The position numbers and the translations under genes were made by a program. A stretch of 64,000 nucleotides of DNA. Source: Arenicola marina (lineage: Eukaryota; Annelida; Polychaeta; Arenicolidae). The stretch spans positions 19,165,911-19,229,910 of the forward strand of contig OZ025256.1 in assembly GCA_964019135.1 (NCBI GenBank), in the 5' to 3' direction. Under the pieces are notes generated by a model. It did no database searches. It was not told the origin of the DNA and saw only the letters and a program-made list of their open reading frames with translations. Below are positions 33,839-44,695 of the stretch, one piece after another; position 1 is the stretch's first letter, and each line of letters begins with the position of its first letter.

Positions 33839-35860
33839 CTAATAGCTCACGTATTGGTCTTCGAAGTTGCTGAGCCTGGCGTTGGCCGCCTCCGGGGCCC
33901 ACCTGGCCCGTGATGACTCGTGGTGTGCGGGGCGGGGGCGGGGCTTGGGAGGGGAGTACTGGTGATAGTCCTCTGGCGACTGGTCGACAGGCGACCGCCG
34001 GGCCCTCCCCTCACCCACCAGCTCGCCGTCCCTCTCTCCATCACGGCCGCCCGCGTCGTTCGCCTCCCTTCCCCTCCTGCGCTCGGGTGACTCCAGCCGA
34101 CGCCCTCTCTCCTCCTCCCGACCCCCGCCCGCCCGGTGGCCCTCGTCCCGACCCTCCCCGCGCCCCGCCTCCCCCCTGTAGCCCCCGCCGTCGTCATGGT
34201 CCCGCGACCCCGTCGGGTGATACACCCCGTTCCTGGTTTTCTCCTCCGGGGCGTCTCGGTAGGCGTCGCTGGCGTAGCGTTGAGATTGCTGCGCGCGGCG
34301 GTAATAGCGCTCGTATTCGGATTCCACCTGGCGAGCGTCGGCGGAACTAGATTGGTGGCCGTACGCCGCGTCGTAATCCAGCTGAGCTTGGCTCGCCGAG
34401 ACACCGGCCGCGCGGCCTGAACCCTGGTAATCCTTCACCTCGGCGCGACCTTCACCTGTATCCCGGTCGTCACCACGATCACGCGAGTATCGACCTTGCC
34501 CTTGGTACTCGGTGGTCTCTCTCTTGTAGTCATGACGACGGCGGCGGTCCAGCTCGGCCGCTTCGGGGTCAAGGTCACGCGCGGTATCCTGGTAATAGTT
34601 ATCGTATTCTCTGGCGCGATAATCGCGGCTCGAATCGTGGCGCGAATCGTTGCGCGGTTCGTGGCGCGAATCGTGGCGCGAATCGCGGCGTTCCTGTTCA
34701 TGTAGGTAACTGGAGTCGTTGATGTCATCCCTCTCCGTGACGTGTCCCTGACGCGGCTCCACTTCCGCCTCGTCCCTGGGCGCCCGGTGGTACTGCTCGT
34801 ATCGGATCTTCTCGGGTCTGTCGGTGTATCCTGGCGGTAGCAGTGACTGGGAGGCGCCCCGGCCGCCCGCCGCGCCCTCACCGCTACCCAGCGGGGGTGT
34901 AGCGCGGCGCGGCTGCGGGGCTGTTGCGCGGCGCAGTGGAGGCGGTGGTGTCGCGCGGCGCAGTGGAGGCGGGGATGTCGCGCGGCGCTGCGGCGGTGGT
35001 GTTACGCGGCGCGGCTGCGGGGGTGTTGCGCGGCGCAGTGAAGGCGGGGATGTCGCGCGGCGCTGCGGCGGTGGCGTCGCGCGGCGCGGTGGCGGTGGTG
35101 TTGCGTGGCGCGGAGGCGGTGGTGTCGCGCGGCGCGGCTGCGGGGGGCTCGTGCGGCGGGGAGGCGCGGGCAGAGCCGGGCCCAGGCCGACGAGGGCGGC
35201 CAAAGCGGGCGGGAGTTGGGGCATCCCGCCTGCGGCGGCCGCCCTCAGCGCCTGGGAGGGGGAGTCCCCGAGGTGCGGCGGAGGCGGGGACGGCAAGTGG
35301 GGGAAGGGCAGACCCCCAGCCCTGCCTGGGGACACCAGCGCCGACGGCGGCATGAGGAGGTGCGCCAACGCGGGTGGTATCCCCAGGAGTCCGCCGTCCA
35401 CGGGCCGGGGCATCCCTCCGAGGGGTAGAGACCCCGGGGCCGGGAAGAAAGACGCTAAAGTGTGGGGTGGGATCGACGGCAGCCGTGGTGGAGGCTGGTT
35501 TGCCGTCCCCGGGGGTCTGGAGCCTATCTTGCGGGGAGACGGCGGAGACCCGGACGAACGTCTCTTCCGTGCGCCACCGCGGCGGGAATCCACGCCACCA
35601 TCAGTACCGGCTGTTGCCTGGCGCCGGCTCGACACCCCGACCGGTCGCCGCTCCAACCTCCCAACCCTCCGCAACCCCCCCGCAGTCCGTAGGGCGGTAC
35701 TCCTTCTGGATGCCACCACCCCGGGTTTCAGACAACGCCGGGCGAAGTGGTTGGGTCTGCCGCACTGCCAGCACAGCGCATTCTTGGCCGGACAGTGGTC
35801 GGAGTGGCCCGGTGAGAAGTTTTCTCCACAGCGGTAGCACGCATTCTTCCGATCCATCAT
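33839..35860 (-). CDS. CCHC zinc-knuckle protein with Pro- and Arg-rich low-complexity body, family not recognised
   Basis: A 673-codon uninterrupted ORF. The ATG pair at 35860 is preceded by an in-frame TAG about 33 nt upstream, which supports this start unless an upstream intron exists. Residues 8-23 form a variant knuckle (C-x2-C-x7-H-x3-C) and residues 30-43 a canonical one (C-x2-C-x4-H-x4-C, CWQCGRPNHFARRC), as in RNA/DNA-binding knuckle proteins and retroelement Gag proteins. Residues 45-115 are basic, and 115-345 are proline-rich with a repeated RRATPPPP motif (about 235-330). From 345 to 640 the protein is rich in Arg, Asp, Glu and Tyr (REYDNYYQD, RYSRDRGDD). It ends FEDQYVSY. Nucleic-acid binding is inferred from the knuckles only. 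No capsid, protease or polymerase is visible, so a domesticated Gag is possible but unproven. The opposite strand is also open over 337 codons, a side effect of GC-rich repeats. Confidence 0.7.
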   Translation of the reverse strand: MMDRKNACYRCGENFSPGHSDHCPAKNALCWQCGRPNHFARRCLKPGVVASRRSTALRTAGGLRRVGRLERRPVGVSSRRQATAGTDGGVDSRRGGARKRRSSGSPPSPRKIGSRPPGTANQPPPRLPSIPPHTLASFFPAPGSLPLGGMPRPVDGGLLGIPPALAHLLMPPSALVSPGRAGGLPFPHLPSPPPPHLGDSPSQALRAAAAGGMPQLPPALAALVGLGPALPAPPRRTSPPQPRRATPPPPRHATPPPPRRATPPPQRRATSPPSLRRATPPQPRRVTPPPQRRATSPPPLRRATPPPPLRRATAPQPRRATPPLGSGEGAAGGRGASQSLLPPGYTDRPEKIRYEQYHRAPRDEAEVEPRQGHVTERDDINDSSYLHEQERRDSRHDSRHEPRNDSRHDSSRDYRAREYDNYYQDTARDLDPEAAELDRRRRHDYKRETTEYQGQGRYSRDRGDDRDTGEGRAEVKDYQGSGRAAGVSASQAQLDYDAAYGHQSSSADARQVESEYERYYRRAQQSQRYASDAYRDAPEEKTRNGVYHPTGSRDHDDGGGYRGEAGRGEGRDEGHRAGGGREEERGRRLESPERRRGREANDAGGRDGERDGELVGEGRARRSPVDQSPEDYHQYSPPKPRPRPAHHESSRARWAPEAANARLSNFEDQYVSY

Positions 35861-36392
35861 GGATGTAGGGCCATCCAGGCGCGATGCTGCCTATACTGCA
35901 CCACCTCACCTCACGGTGGACGCGGTGCGTGCTATCCCAGGGCAATACCTCTGTATTAACCCCCGCTGTAGATGCCGCCTAAATACGAAAAAGAATTTGG
36001 TCCAGGAGTTGTGATCACTGGCATAGAGTCATATATTTCTGGGCGCCGAAGAACGGCGAAAGTTACCAGTCGAACGCGTCAAAGATCCGTGTAGCTAACA
36101 TGCACTTTACATCACATCCCCCAAGGATGGAAGGTTAAAACCATTGCCTGAACCCGTATTCCGACACGACCTCAGGTTCACGACTTCACAAATGAAGCAT
36201 TTGTCGTCAGAGTCGGTTTATAAGTCGCGTAGATAGATATATTCAACGTTGGGCCTTCAATCGTCGGTCGTTCTCTCACGATCGGGACGAATCGTCTTCC
36301 TTCTCTGAAATAAACCAGAAATACAGATGATGAACCTATCTACGTAGACAATCATTTAAAGTCACTATTTCAACAACAAAATAAACATTGGA
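35861..36392. other. Upstream of the zinc-knuckle ORF
   Basis: Would contain the promoter and 5' UTR of the minus-strand ORF. No clear motif cluster seen. Sequence quality is ordinary and unique-looking. Confidence 0.35.
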
Positions 36393-36557
36393 CGAGCGGT
36401 AACGCAAACACTTGGAGGGGAAAGGTTTCACGAGTTCAGATGCTATCCCATTTAAACACCGTCAGTCTATTTGAAACCTGTATGAAGCCAATATGAAGCC
36501 TGTATGAAGCTGTAAGGACGAGCAGGAACGCAAACATTTGGAGGGGAAAGGTTTCAC
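36393..36557 (+). repeat. 40-bp duplicated block at the edge of the 11-bp satellite
   Basis: A segment containing AACGCAAACA and TTGGAGGGGAAAGGTTTCAC occurs at about 36393-36430 and 36516-36557 with two or three differences, bracketing the first satellite units. Confidence 0.85.
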
Positions 36558-37459
36558 AGTATGAAGCCTGTATGAAATCTGTATGAAGCCTGTATGAAAC
36601 CTGTATAACGCCGGTATGAAACCTGAATGAAGCCTGTATGAAGCCAGTATGAAGCCTGTATGAAGCCTGTATGAAGCATGTATGAAGCCTGTATGAAGCC
36701 TGTATGAAGCCTGTATGAAGCCTGTCTGAAGCCTGTGTGAAGCCTGTATGAAGCCTGTTTAAAGCCAGTATGAAGCCTGTATGAAGCCTGTATGAAGCCT
36801 GTATAAAGCATGTATGAAGTCTGTATGAAGCCTGTATGAAGCCTGTATGAAGCCTGTGTGAAGCCTGTATGAAGCCTGTGTGAAGCCAGTATGAAGCCTG
36901 TATGAAGCTTGTATGAAGCCTGTATGAAGCCTGTGTGAAGCCAGTATGAAGCCTGTATGAAGCCTGTATGAAGCCTGTATGAAGCCTGTGTGAAGCCTGT
37001 ATGAAGTATGAATGAAACCTGTATGAAGCCTGTATGAAGCCTGTGTGAAGCCTGTATGAAGCCTGTGTGAAGCCTGTATGAAGCCTGTGTGAAGCCTGTA
37101 TGAAGTATGAATGAAACCTGTATGAAGCCTGTATGAAGCTTGTATGAAGCCTGTATGAAGCCTGTGTGAAGCCAGTATGAAGCCTGTATGAAGCTTGTAT
37201 GAAGCCTGTATGAAGCCTGTGTGAAGCCTGTATGAAGCCTGTGTGAAGCCTGTATGAAGCCTGTATGAAGCCTGTGTGAAGCCTGTATGAAGCCTGTATG
37301 AAGTATGAATGAAACCTGTATGAAGCCTGTATGAAGCCTGTATGAAGCCTGTATGAACCCTGTATGAAGCCTGTGTGAAGCCAGTATGAAGCCTGTATGA
37401 AGCCTGTGTGAAGCCTGTGTGAAGCCAGTATGATGAAGCCTGTATGAAGCCTGTATGAA
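36470..37459 (+). repeat. 11-bp satellite (ATGAAGCCTGT), about 85 units
   Basis: About 1 kb of ATGAAGCCTGT with GTGAAGCC, ATGAAGCCA and ATGAAACC variants. The 11-bp period gives an 11-residue peptide period, leaving a false 375-codon minus-strand ORF. Confidence 0.96.
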
Positions 37460-37560
37460 GACCGGGTGGTGCAGTGGTTAGCGCGGAGGCCTTCTTCTCG
37501 TCGTAAGATTGTGCGTTTACTTCCCGACGGAGAAATGTTTTCGTTATTTACTAATGCCAG
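37459..37560 (+). mobile_element. Possible tRNA-derived SINE head
   Basis: CGGGTGGTGCAGTGGTTAGC is an A-box-like start abutting the satellite; the B box is not clear. It may belong to the SINE that seeded or interrupted the array. Confidence 0.4.
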
Positions 37561-37849
37561 CAACCTTTACTTAGGCTATAAAGTGGTCTCCCCCATGGTA
37601 GGCACTTAAATAAAAATCATCCATCGTATTAATTAGTTATGCTAACACTAATCGAAATATTTGTTCAAGCGGTCCTGTCGGTTCGCTCGTTTACATTTTG
37701 TTGAAATAGTAACACTAACATAGCAATATAAACCCACATAACGGTGTGCGCTCCCGGTGTGTCGCAAGGCCGGATCTGTCCGAATACGTAAGAACAAAAT
37801 GTTCAGTTTGGTTATGCAACTCAAGGGACAACACCGGATGTTGATATGT

Positions 37850-38110
37850 CTAAAGCCGGAAGCTGTAGTGCGCATGTCCGCCACTTCGTGTTCTCCACAA
37901 CGCGAACTTCACTGAATGCAACATGGCGCAGATCTCTCCCACAAACCATGGAAAACCGGGCATAAATGTAGGCTACCTTGGTCTGTCTGCAGTATCGGAA
38001 ATGGGTCGATAATTGTCGCACAAGAAGACGTTTGGGCGATTTCTAGTCCGAACACATTCACTAAAGTTGACGCGTAAGTCGCCCAAGATGGCGTACATTA
38101 GGAAGGAACA
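37850..38110 (+). promoter_or_regulatory. Promoter-like cluster: ETS, NRF1-like, YY1/TISU
   Basis: CCGGAAG (37856), TGCGCATG (37869), ACATGGCGC (37920) and CCAAGATGGCGTACAT (38083). The ATG at 38088 opens MAYIRKEHNSQ... for 27 codons. I recognise no protein family, and a donor inside it is not obvious. Confidence 0.4.
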
Positions 38111-38799
38111 TAACAGTCAGCATGTTAACGTTACTCATGCAGCGATTCTTGAGAAACCTAAAAAAATGTTTTGACTGGAAATGATGTGCAATGTATTTAT
38201 ATTCTTACCATAAAAATACACATATACTGTATGCAATATAAACCCCAGACATGTTGTTAATTTTCACATTACGGCAGTTTCGTACCTTTTAATATGTGAT
38301 GACATATCTGTTTCTCATAGAGCTAACATTTACACAGACAATGTGTCCAGAATGTTTTTCAAAAATATTCTGAAAATCATAATGCAAGTGAAAAATTGCT
38401 GTATGAGCAGCTTTAAATATCACGTATTCAATGCTACCCCCGACGTGCCGCGAACATTATGCGTCTCGTATTCGAATCGGAAACAGCGCAAAAAAATAAT
38501 GAATCCTTTCAAAATGTCAATGGACGCACAGGCGACATAAGTGGATGTCAAACTACTAGATGGGACAGGACCGCCCGTGAAAAATACACTGTACATTGGG
38601 TTCTAATAAAATATGTAGTGGGACAAATCTGTTATTTGGACAAACCTGGAGTGCAGCACATACGCCATTACTTCACAGCACTTGTATAGCCAGAGAGCAC
38701 AGTGGGTTGAATGCGACAAACCCGTCAATGGGCGCAACAGGAATTAAGGAGGCCAGGGTACAACGAGTAAACGCGCATTAAATAGCGGGTGGGGTGGGG

Positions 38800-39095
38800 A
38801 GGGGCTACCTTTTCGACCTCCGCGATTGGCATACAGGACTTCTTGAAGATTCGCGATTAGCTGTTGGCAATTTTCGGGGATCGTTATCCGTACAATTCCT
38901 GGTTCACCGCGAAGACCCTTTCCCTATGTACCGCGATCCGTTATAGCAGTCTGCGAATTCCTCGATATTCGCGATATCATCATTAAGGCATTTTTTTTCG
39001 CGCCCAGCTTTACAATGTCCTAATCTTAGAGATTCGATATTGCTCTCCGTAATTCTTGGGGATTCGTGATTCAGAAGTGGTACCCCCCCCCCCCC
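38800..39095 (+). repeat. Dispersed repeat, copy 1
   Basis: Shares CTCCGCGATTGGCAT, AGATTCGCGATTAGCTGTTG and GGATCGTT(A/T)TCCGTACAA with 48535-48720 at high identity; ends in a poly-C run (39082). Confidence 0.85.
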
Positions 39096-39554
39096 CCCTA
39101 AATAGGACAGCAACTCTGTAAACAGTCAATCAGCGCTCAGCAAATTAAACCAAACCATTATACGACAAATCACCCACTACACATATTACATAGGAAGCCT
39201 AGGCAGATAAGCCAAATAACTTCAGTTGCAGCTCACTGCCAAGGGAAGGTAAATCGTACGCGAAGGTAACTGGAAGATATAGACATGTAAAAGTTTTGCA
39301 TAGGTACCGTAATACCTAGAACTTAAGCTTAGATACCGAAAACTGAAGATACTTCAAAGATGCTTGTGCATCTTCGTGCTCGAAACGTAGTAATGAGTCC
39401 TAGGCAAGGGTAATAATAGTCAATGGCGAAGGATGGCTACCTCCATGTTTTTTATTTGTCGTGTTGTTCATATTAACCTGTCACGTACTTTAAGTCCTTC
39501 GCCATTTATAAAAGTTCGTTTTAAGCAATGTGGTTGTGTTAGTCGACACTATCA

Positions 39555-39652
39555 CACCCTGTCGGTCAATTGCACTTGTGCTAATGTTTATTGTTGACTT
39601 TTATATACCGACGTTAAATAAAACTTTATCTTATCTTATCTTATCTTATCTT
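39555..39652 (+). mobile_element. 3'-end fragment of the same LINE family
   Basis: From about 39561 the sequence repeats the last 100 bp of the element at 6685-6775 (GCTAATGTTTATTGTTGAC, then AATAAAACTTTATC), ending in a longer and cleaner (TTATC)n tail. The two copies differ at only a few positions, so both may be fairly recent. This one is heavily 5'-truncated. Confidence 0.88.
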
Positions 39653-40309
39653 GAGTTGGAACAGTGTGGCCTCTCGCACAGACGTCCGCGTGACTGGTTA
39701 ATGGAAGGGTTCACACAGTTATAGTCCAGTCCGGTGGGCAATATACATTGCTATATACTGTTTAGGTCAAACTCCGAAGTCCCTTTGAATGGGGACCGCC
39801 CGTGGAGTCTTGTGGAACGACACTAGCACACGGGGGGGAGGGGGGGGGGGGGGGGGTACGCACCGCCAAAATCCGCTCGGAAGGGGCGTTTTCTCTCCCC
39901 TCTATAAACGCACATTTGCTGAGCCCCCCCTCCTGGGTCGCAAGGTTTAAAATATCCATTCCGTAGGGGTATATTTTTCATTACAAATGATCCGCTCTCT
40001 CAGGCATCAAGGCTCCCGCGGGACCCCTCCACCAGATTTATATAATAATAGTGCCCCCCCCCCCCCCCCCGGGGCACACGACCTCGTGTATACTTAATAT
40101 AAAGAGTTTCCCCATAAGTGACTGCGGAAATAGATGTTTTTAAATAGCGAAATATGTTCCTGCTCGCTTTATTCTCAATAAATCTCTGGCGTTGAACCGT
40201 CAGAGGTCCATGCGTTCAAGAAACGTTTCATACAAACGAGTTGAATGGAACATACAAAGAGCCATTCTACCGATATACGCATTACTAGCTGAGGCTAGTC
40301 AATAGTCCT

Positions 40310-40500
40310 AGTTTTAGTCTTTCGGTAGCATATACAGGGGTCTGGATACGGTAAATGGCGATAAGTACGCGACACAGGCATATTTAAAAAAACCGACACT
40401 GAACTTAGCCAAAAAGGCGACACGGAATGTCGTAAAAATCGGCATTCGACAATGAGAATTTTGAAAAATCGACACTGGAGATTGGACCTTATACCTTAGA
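40310..40500 (-). repeat. Dispersed TGTCG repeat, copy
   Basis: The minus strand reads CAGTGTCGATTTTTCAAAAT, TTCCGTGTCGCC, ATGCCTGTGTCGCGTA and CGCCATTTACC...CCAGACCCC, collinear with 48840-49055. Confidence 0.8.
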
Positions 40501-40549
40501 ATCTCCAACTTCACAACTCAACATCTGAAACTTCACGCTGACTATCGTC

Positions 40550-40640
40550 TAGTGACGGAAGTCCTAGTGCGCATGCGCCCCTTTATACGGACGCCACATC
40601 GCAGTAGGCTAAATCCAAGATGGCGCACATCCGGTCCAAG
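40550..40640 (+). promoter_or_regulatory. Promoter-like cluster: ETS, NRF1, YY1/TISU
   Basis: ACGGAAGT (40555), the perfect NRF1 palindrome GCGCATGCGC (40569) and CAAGATGGCGCACAT (40616) lie in the order and spacing typical of short-5'-UTR housekeeping promoters. The ATG at 40620 opens 21 codons (MAHIRSKK...) before TGA; no family recognised. Confidence 0.45.
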
Positions 40641-40659
40641 AAAACTCGTCGGCCGATGG

Positions 40660-42955
40660 CACCGGAAACGTGCCTCTATGGTTGAAGTGAAGTGGGTTTT
40701 GGCGAACTACATTTCCACCAGAGTAGCCATAGACAGCAGTAAACGAGAATGTCAAGTCCAGTATATATCTGTAACTATTTTCCAGGGAAGAAATATTTTC
40801 AATGTGAGAATTCTTTTTCGTTCTTGTGCAAAATGTTTACTTTGACTCCAATTTTTTTTTTTCTTTTTGACATTTTCATCTGTTGCAATGGATTATATGT
40901 TGAAAGCATATATTTAGTATATATTTGTATCGCCTGCCACACGGTTTTCAATCCGCCCTCCGTGGGATGTATTATGTACTTGACGTGAAGAAAGCCAGAC
41001 AAATAGCGTCGAAAAAAATGTTAGCGAAAGAAAGTGCTTATAGATCGAGTGGCAAAAAAAAGAAAAAAACTTTTTTTAGTGTAAAATAAACATATCGTCC
41101 TGCCCTCGAGAAGTGTGTTGAGCGAGTCAATGCAAATATTATAACATTGAGACCATTTAATCAATAAATAAGCACACGAATAAAATAACACTTATCCTAC
41201 AGGATATCCTACATATTTATAAGGATAACAAATAATACATAGAACAAGTTGAGGAAGCGTATTTCATTCTTTCTGTCACAATAAAATATGGTGCGAAATT
41301 AAATTTAAGTCGCATTGGATCCAGCAGCTGAGAGAGAGAGAGAGGAGGGGGGGCGTACGATCGAGGCTGGGGCGTGTGGGGTGCGGAAAGGGCGGCTCGG
41401 GGGCGTGGGTGGACTGACCTGTACCCTTTGTTTGACGTTAAAGAGTTTGCGGGTGTGTCCCCAATCGTCACTAACTCGGTCTTCAAGGATTAGGCCGGCG
41501 CGATCGGGGCAGGAGCGATGAAATGGCTACATGTTGTCATTGTGTGTTGCGGGTAATGCCTATGTAATTGTATGTTTTGTGGCAGAGCTGGGTAGGTATA
41601 GGTAGGTAAGATATACACTCCGTGTCTTGTTTGGACTGGCCGCATTTACAAGAGGACAGCGACGTGACGCGGAGTGAAGTTTGCCCTTAACTGACAGACG
41701 CCTGGAAAGGCCTCGCGACCTCGCTGCGAGTGAAGCTGCGGTGAATACAGGGCGTGGTTAAAATACTCCGGTACACACACCTAACCGTGTTGGAGGCAAG
41801 CGGCGGCACTCGAGTTTTTTTTTTAGTATGACCGAAAGAGAGAGTTGGATGGGGTGAGGGGTGGAGGTACAGAGAGGTTGAGATGGGGGGTGGAGCGATG
41901 AAAGAGATGGCCGGGGGGGGGGGGGGCGGGCCGAGAAGGAGGTAAGTTATTACATCTTACCGGATATGAGTTATAGTTTGATATAATATCTTATATTATA
42001 AGACTGAGAGTATAGCTGTAGGAATCGGGAGTCAGGTGGGGGATGGTCAGGCCGTTGGGGGGGGGGGGGGGTCAGTTACTCGCAAATTAGCATTTTGGTC
42101 GCCAGTAATTTATTGAAGGGAGGTGGCTAACTGGTTCCTCCGCCCCTGGCTGCCCTGTTTCCAAGCCAACCCCGCCCCCTCCTTCATTCCCCTTCGTGAC
42201 TGTTTCAGCTGTCATGGCTACACATCTTACTTAAGCTCTTCACCCCACCCACTTCCCTACCTGCCTACAACCCAAACGCCATAGTTTGCCAATAGGTTGG
42301 TTCAGTTTCAACCAAGTCATACTCGTACCCGGTTGAGTGAAGGATGAGTATGGAGACAGACCGCGTCAAACTAATGAACGACCCGAAGGGGCGGGTGGGC
42401 GGTGCCCCATTATTCCGTGTGCCCCCCCCTCCCCCCCTCACCCTCCCTTCTCCCCTCACCTCCACTGTCCTCCGTCTATCTGTTGTTGCCCCAGTTTGGC
42501 GGACCTGTACTTAAAGAAGTTCTGGCAGTAAATGTGTAGGTATATATATAGGTATATATAATACTTGACCATTGTTATCCCGATAAGCATGCCCATCACG
42601 CCTCTCTATATATGTTGGCTGTAGAGTGTGAGATAATTGAGTGGGTCAGCCCGACCCTCTGACGCCGCGTTGTGTGCCCCAGCCATACACACACTGGGTA
42701 CACAGTCACGCCATGGTACACAGCCACGTCCTGGTACACACCACCCGTTTAACGTAGCTTAGGTACATACACCATTGCCGCCAGAGATGTGCTGATATAA
42801 TCATTGATTCTTTTGCTATTTTCAACGCAGATATACAAAGAATTTCGGTTTTGAAGAAAGTACTGTATTATTTTATTCGCTATTTTTCTTAATGATCCTA
42901 TGGGTAAAACAAAAGAAACAAACCTTGTGCCTGTTTAGATGGCGAAACCTGACCC
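40660..42955. other. No gene recognised; AG-rich and poly-G tracts
   Basis: AT-rich to 41320, then AG/GGGG-rich to 42080 with poly-G at 41916 and 42058, then C-rich near 42420. No supported coding exon. Confidence 0.45.
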
Positions 42956-42959
42956 TAAT

Positions 42960-43236
42960 GTCAACTAAATCATTCATTCAATCAATCAATGTCTCCTTGA
43001 CGTCACTGATGCCTTTATCCAATCATATGGCGAAAAAACGTGTGTTATGTCCGCCAAGCGAGTCCGATAAACAAAGCAACATGTCATTGTCTTGTCAGTT
43101 TTAAAACTGAATAATTTTCACTTATTTCTTCCGTCAGCTGTGATGGTCAATTTCGTACTCCGAAGAAGGCCTCAAGCGTGGGCGGGGCTTAGCGTGGGCG
43201 GGGCTTAGTGCCGGAGTGTGGATCGGTCTATTAAAA
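42960..43236. mobile_element. Second copy of the MITE-like element, inverted
   Basis: Shares, in the opposite orientation, blocks such as TGACGTCACTG, ATCCAATCATATGG, GTTATGTCCG and GTGGGCGGGGCTTAG with 3936-4207, and ends GTGGATCGGTCTATTA. The left terminus is eroded. A GTGGGCGGGGCTTAG block is duplicated near 43180-43210. Confidence 0.65.
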
Positions 43237-43799
43237 GAACTTAGTGGACAGGCCAAGCCATTAACATACATCCATGGCTACCCCCACAAAACATTATTGG
43301 TCACCCTCCCCTCCCCCCCTCAGATGTATTATTAAATGTACAAATTGAAAATGCTGGCTATCAGCCGTCAAAAGGTCATTAATTGACCATTTCGTCTAGC
43401 CAAGAATATCGGGCTAATTATCTGCCCATTATGTGAATATGAAATGCATGCAAAATTACTGACTAAAATAACCGTCCAGAATATATACCTAAATGTAAGT
43501 CACGCGAGAAGACCCCGACTGAGATGTACAATATAACGCGATGGTTTACTGGCAAGCTGGTGCGAAAAGATAAATGTTTATTTAAAGGGATGCCCGTACA
43601 GAAAGTTCGCACCGTCATTGTTGAAACTGGGCACTTGGCTGACTATATGATCTGACAGGATTGGCAGTGAGATGTATGCCGACATGTTACAGGGTTTCAA
43701 CGCCCCAATGCTGTGCGTATTTTGATGACCAAGTAAACAAGAGCACCGAGAGTGGCGGATCCACGTGTGTGTGCATTTAGGGTGAGGGTGGGGTGGGAA

Positions 43800-44255
43800 C
43801 ACCCCCCCCCCACCCCACCCGCTCCACGTGGCCTTATCTAATGTACGACATGTTAGGTTTGGACTTCACCCCGCCCCCCCCCGCTCCACGTGACCTTGTC
43901 GCCGCCCCCCCCCCGCTCCACGTGGCCTTATCGAATGTACGATATGTAAGGTTTGGACTTCACCCCCCCCCCGCTCCACGTGACCTTGTCGGTCCCCTCC
44001 CCCGCTCCACGTGGCCTTATCGAATGTACGACATGTTAGGTTTGGACTTCACCCCCCCCCACCCCGCTCCACGTGACCTTATCGGTCCCCCCCCCCCAGC
44101 TCCACGTGGCCTTATCGAATGTACGACATGTTAGGTTTGGACTTCACCCGCCCCCCCCCGCTCCACGTGACCTTGTCGGTCCCCCCACCCCGCTCCACGT
44201 GGCCTTATCGAATGTACGATATGTAAGGTTTGGACTTCACCCCCCCCCCCCGCGC
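43800..44255 (+). repeat. Roughly 93-bp minisatellite, about 5 units, with poly-C
   Basis: Units of the type GCTCCACGTGGCCTTATCGA, ATGTACGACATGTTAGG, TTTGGACTTCACC then a C run and GCTCCACGTGACCTTGTCGG. Each holds two CACGTG E-box words. Confidence 0.92.
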
Positions 44256-44499
44256 TTTCTGTAGTGGACCCCCTTTTTATTGTGTGCACCCCCTTATTTG
44301 CCGGACTTAGCCCCTGTATCTATCTCTAACCCATTTTGCGCGGAGACCTGAGAATAGGTGGGGGAGGAGGGGGGGAGTGGGGGGTGGGGTATTGTCCCCT
44401 CGATTCACCCAACCGGATAGTTTAAATGGCGTTTCTGGGTGAGGTTATGCGTATCTCTGGCACCCAAGGCAACATTTCAGCTCAAACATCAAGAGTCTC

Positions 44500-44695
44500 A
44501 TCCTCGCTGCAGAAGACATGGAATTATGTACGCCCCATTTCCCAAATCCGCGCTCCGCTGTGACCATGTCTGTGTGGTCACAGTATAAGTACGGGGTTCC
44601 CCCCGAGGGCATGGCTCCGTTTTAGCCTTCCTTCTTCCATTTACGCGATGTGACCAGACTTGAATAAAGCGTCCTGCATATACAACCACCCAGCC
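44500..44695 (+). mobile_element. SINE copy, same family, opposite orientation
   Basis: Reads as the reverse complement of the other copies: GACCATGTCTGTGTGGTCAC, GGCATGGCTCC, GCGATGTGACCAGACTTGAA, AAAGCGTCCTGCATATACAA. Confidence 0.75.

Noticed and set aside
34824-35837. 337-codon plus-strand ORF antisense to the zinc-knuckle gene
   Set aside because: Gly/Arg/Val-rich mirror of the RRATPPPP repeats. The minus-strand frame has the zinc knuckles and a stop-bounded start, so this is the shadow.
36436-37563. 375-codon minus-strand ORF (HTGFIQASYRL repeats)
   Set aside because: It is translation of the 11-bp satellite; the period keeps frames open and no non-repeat domain is present.
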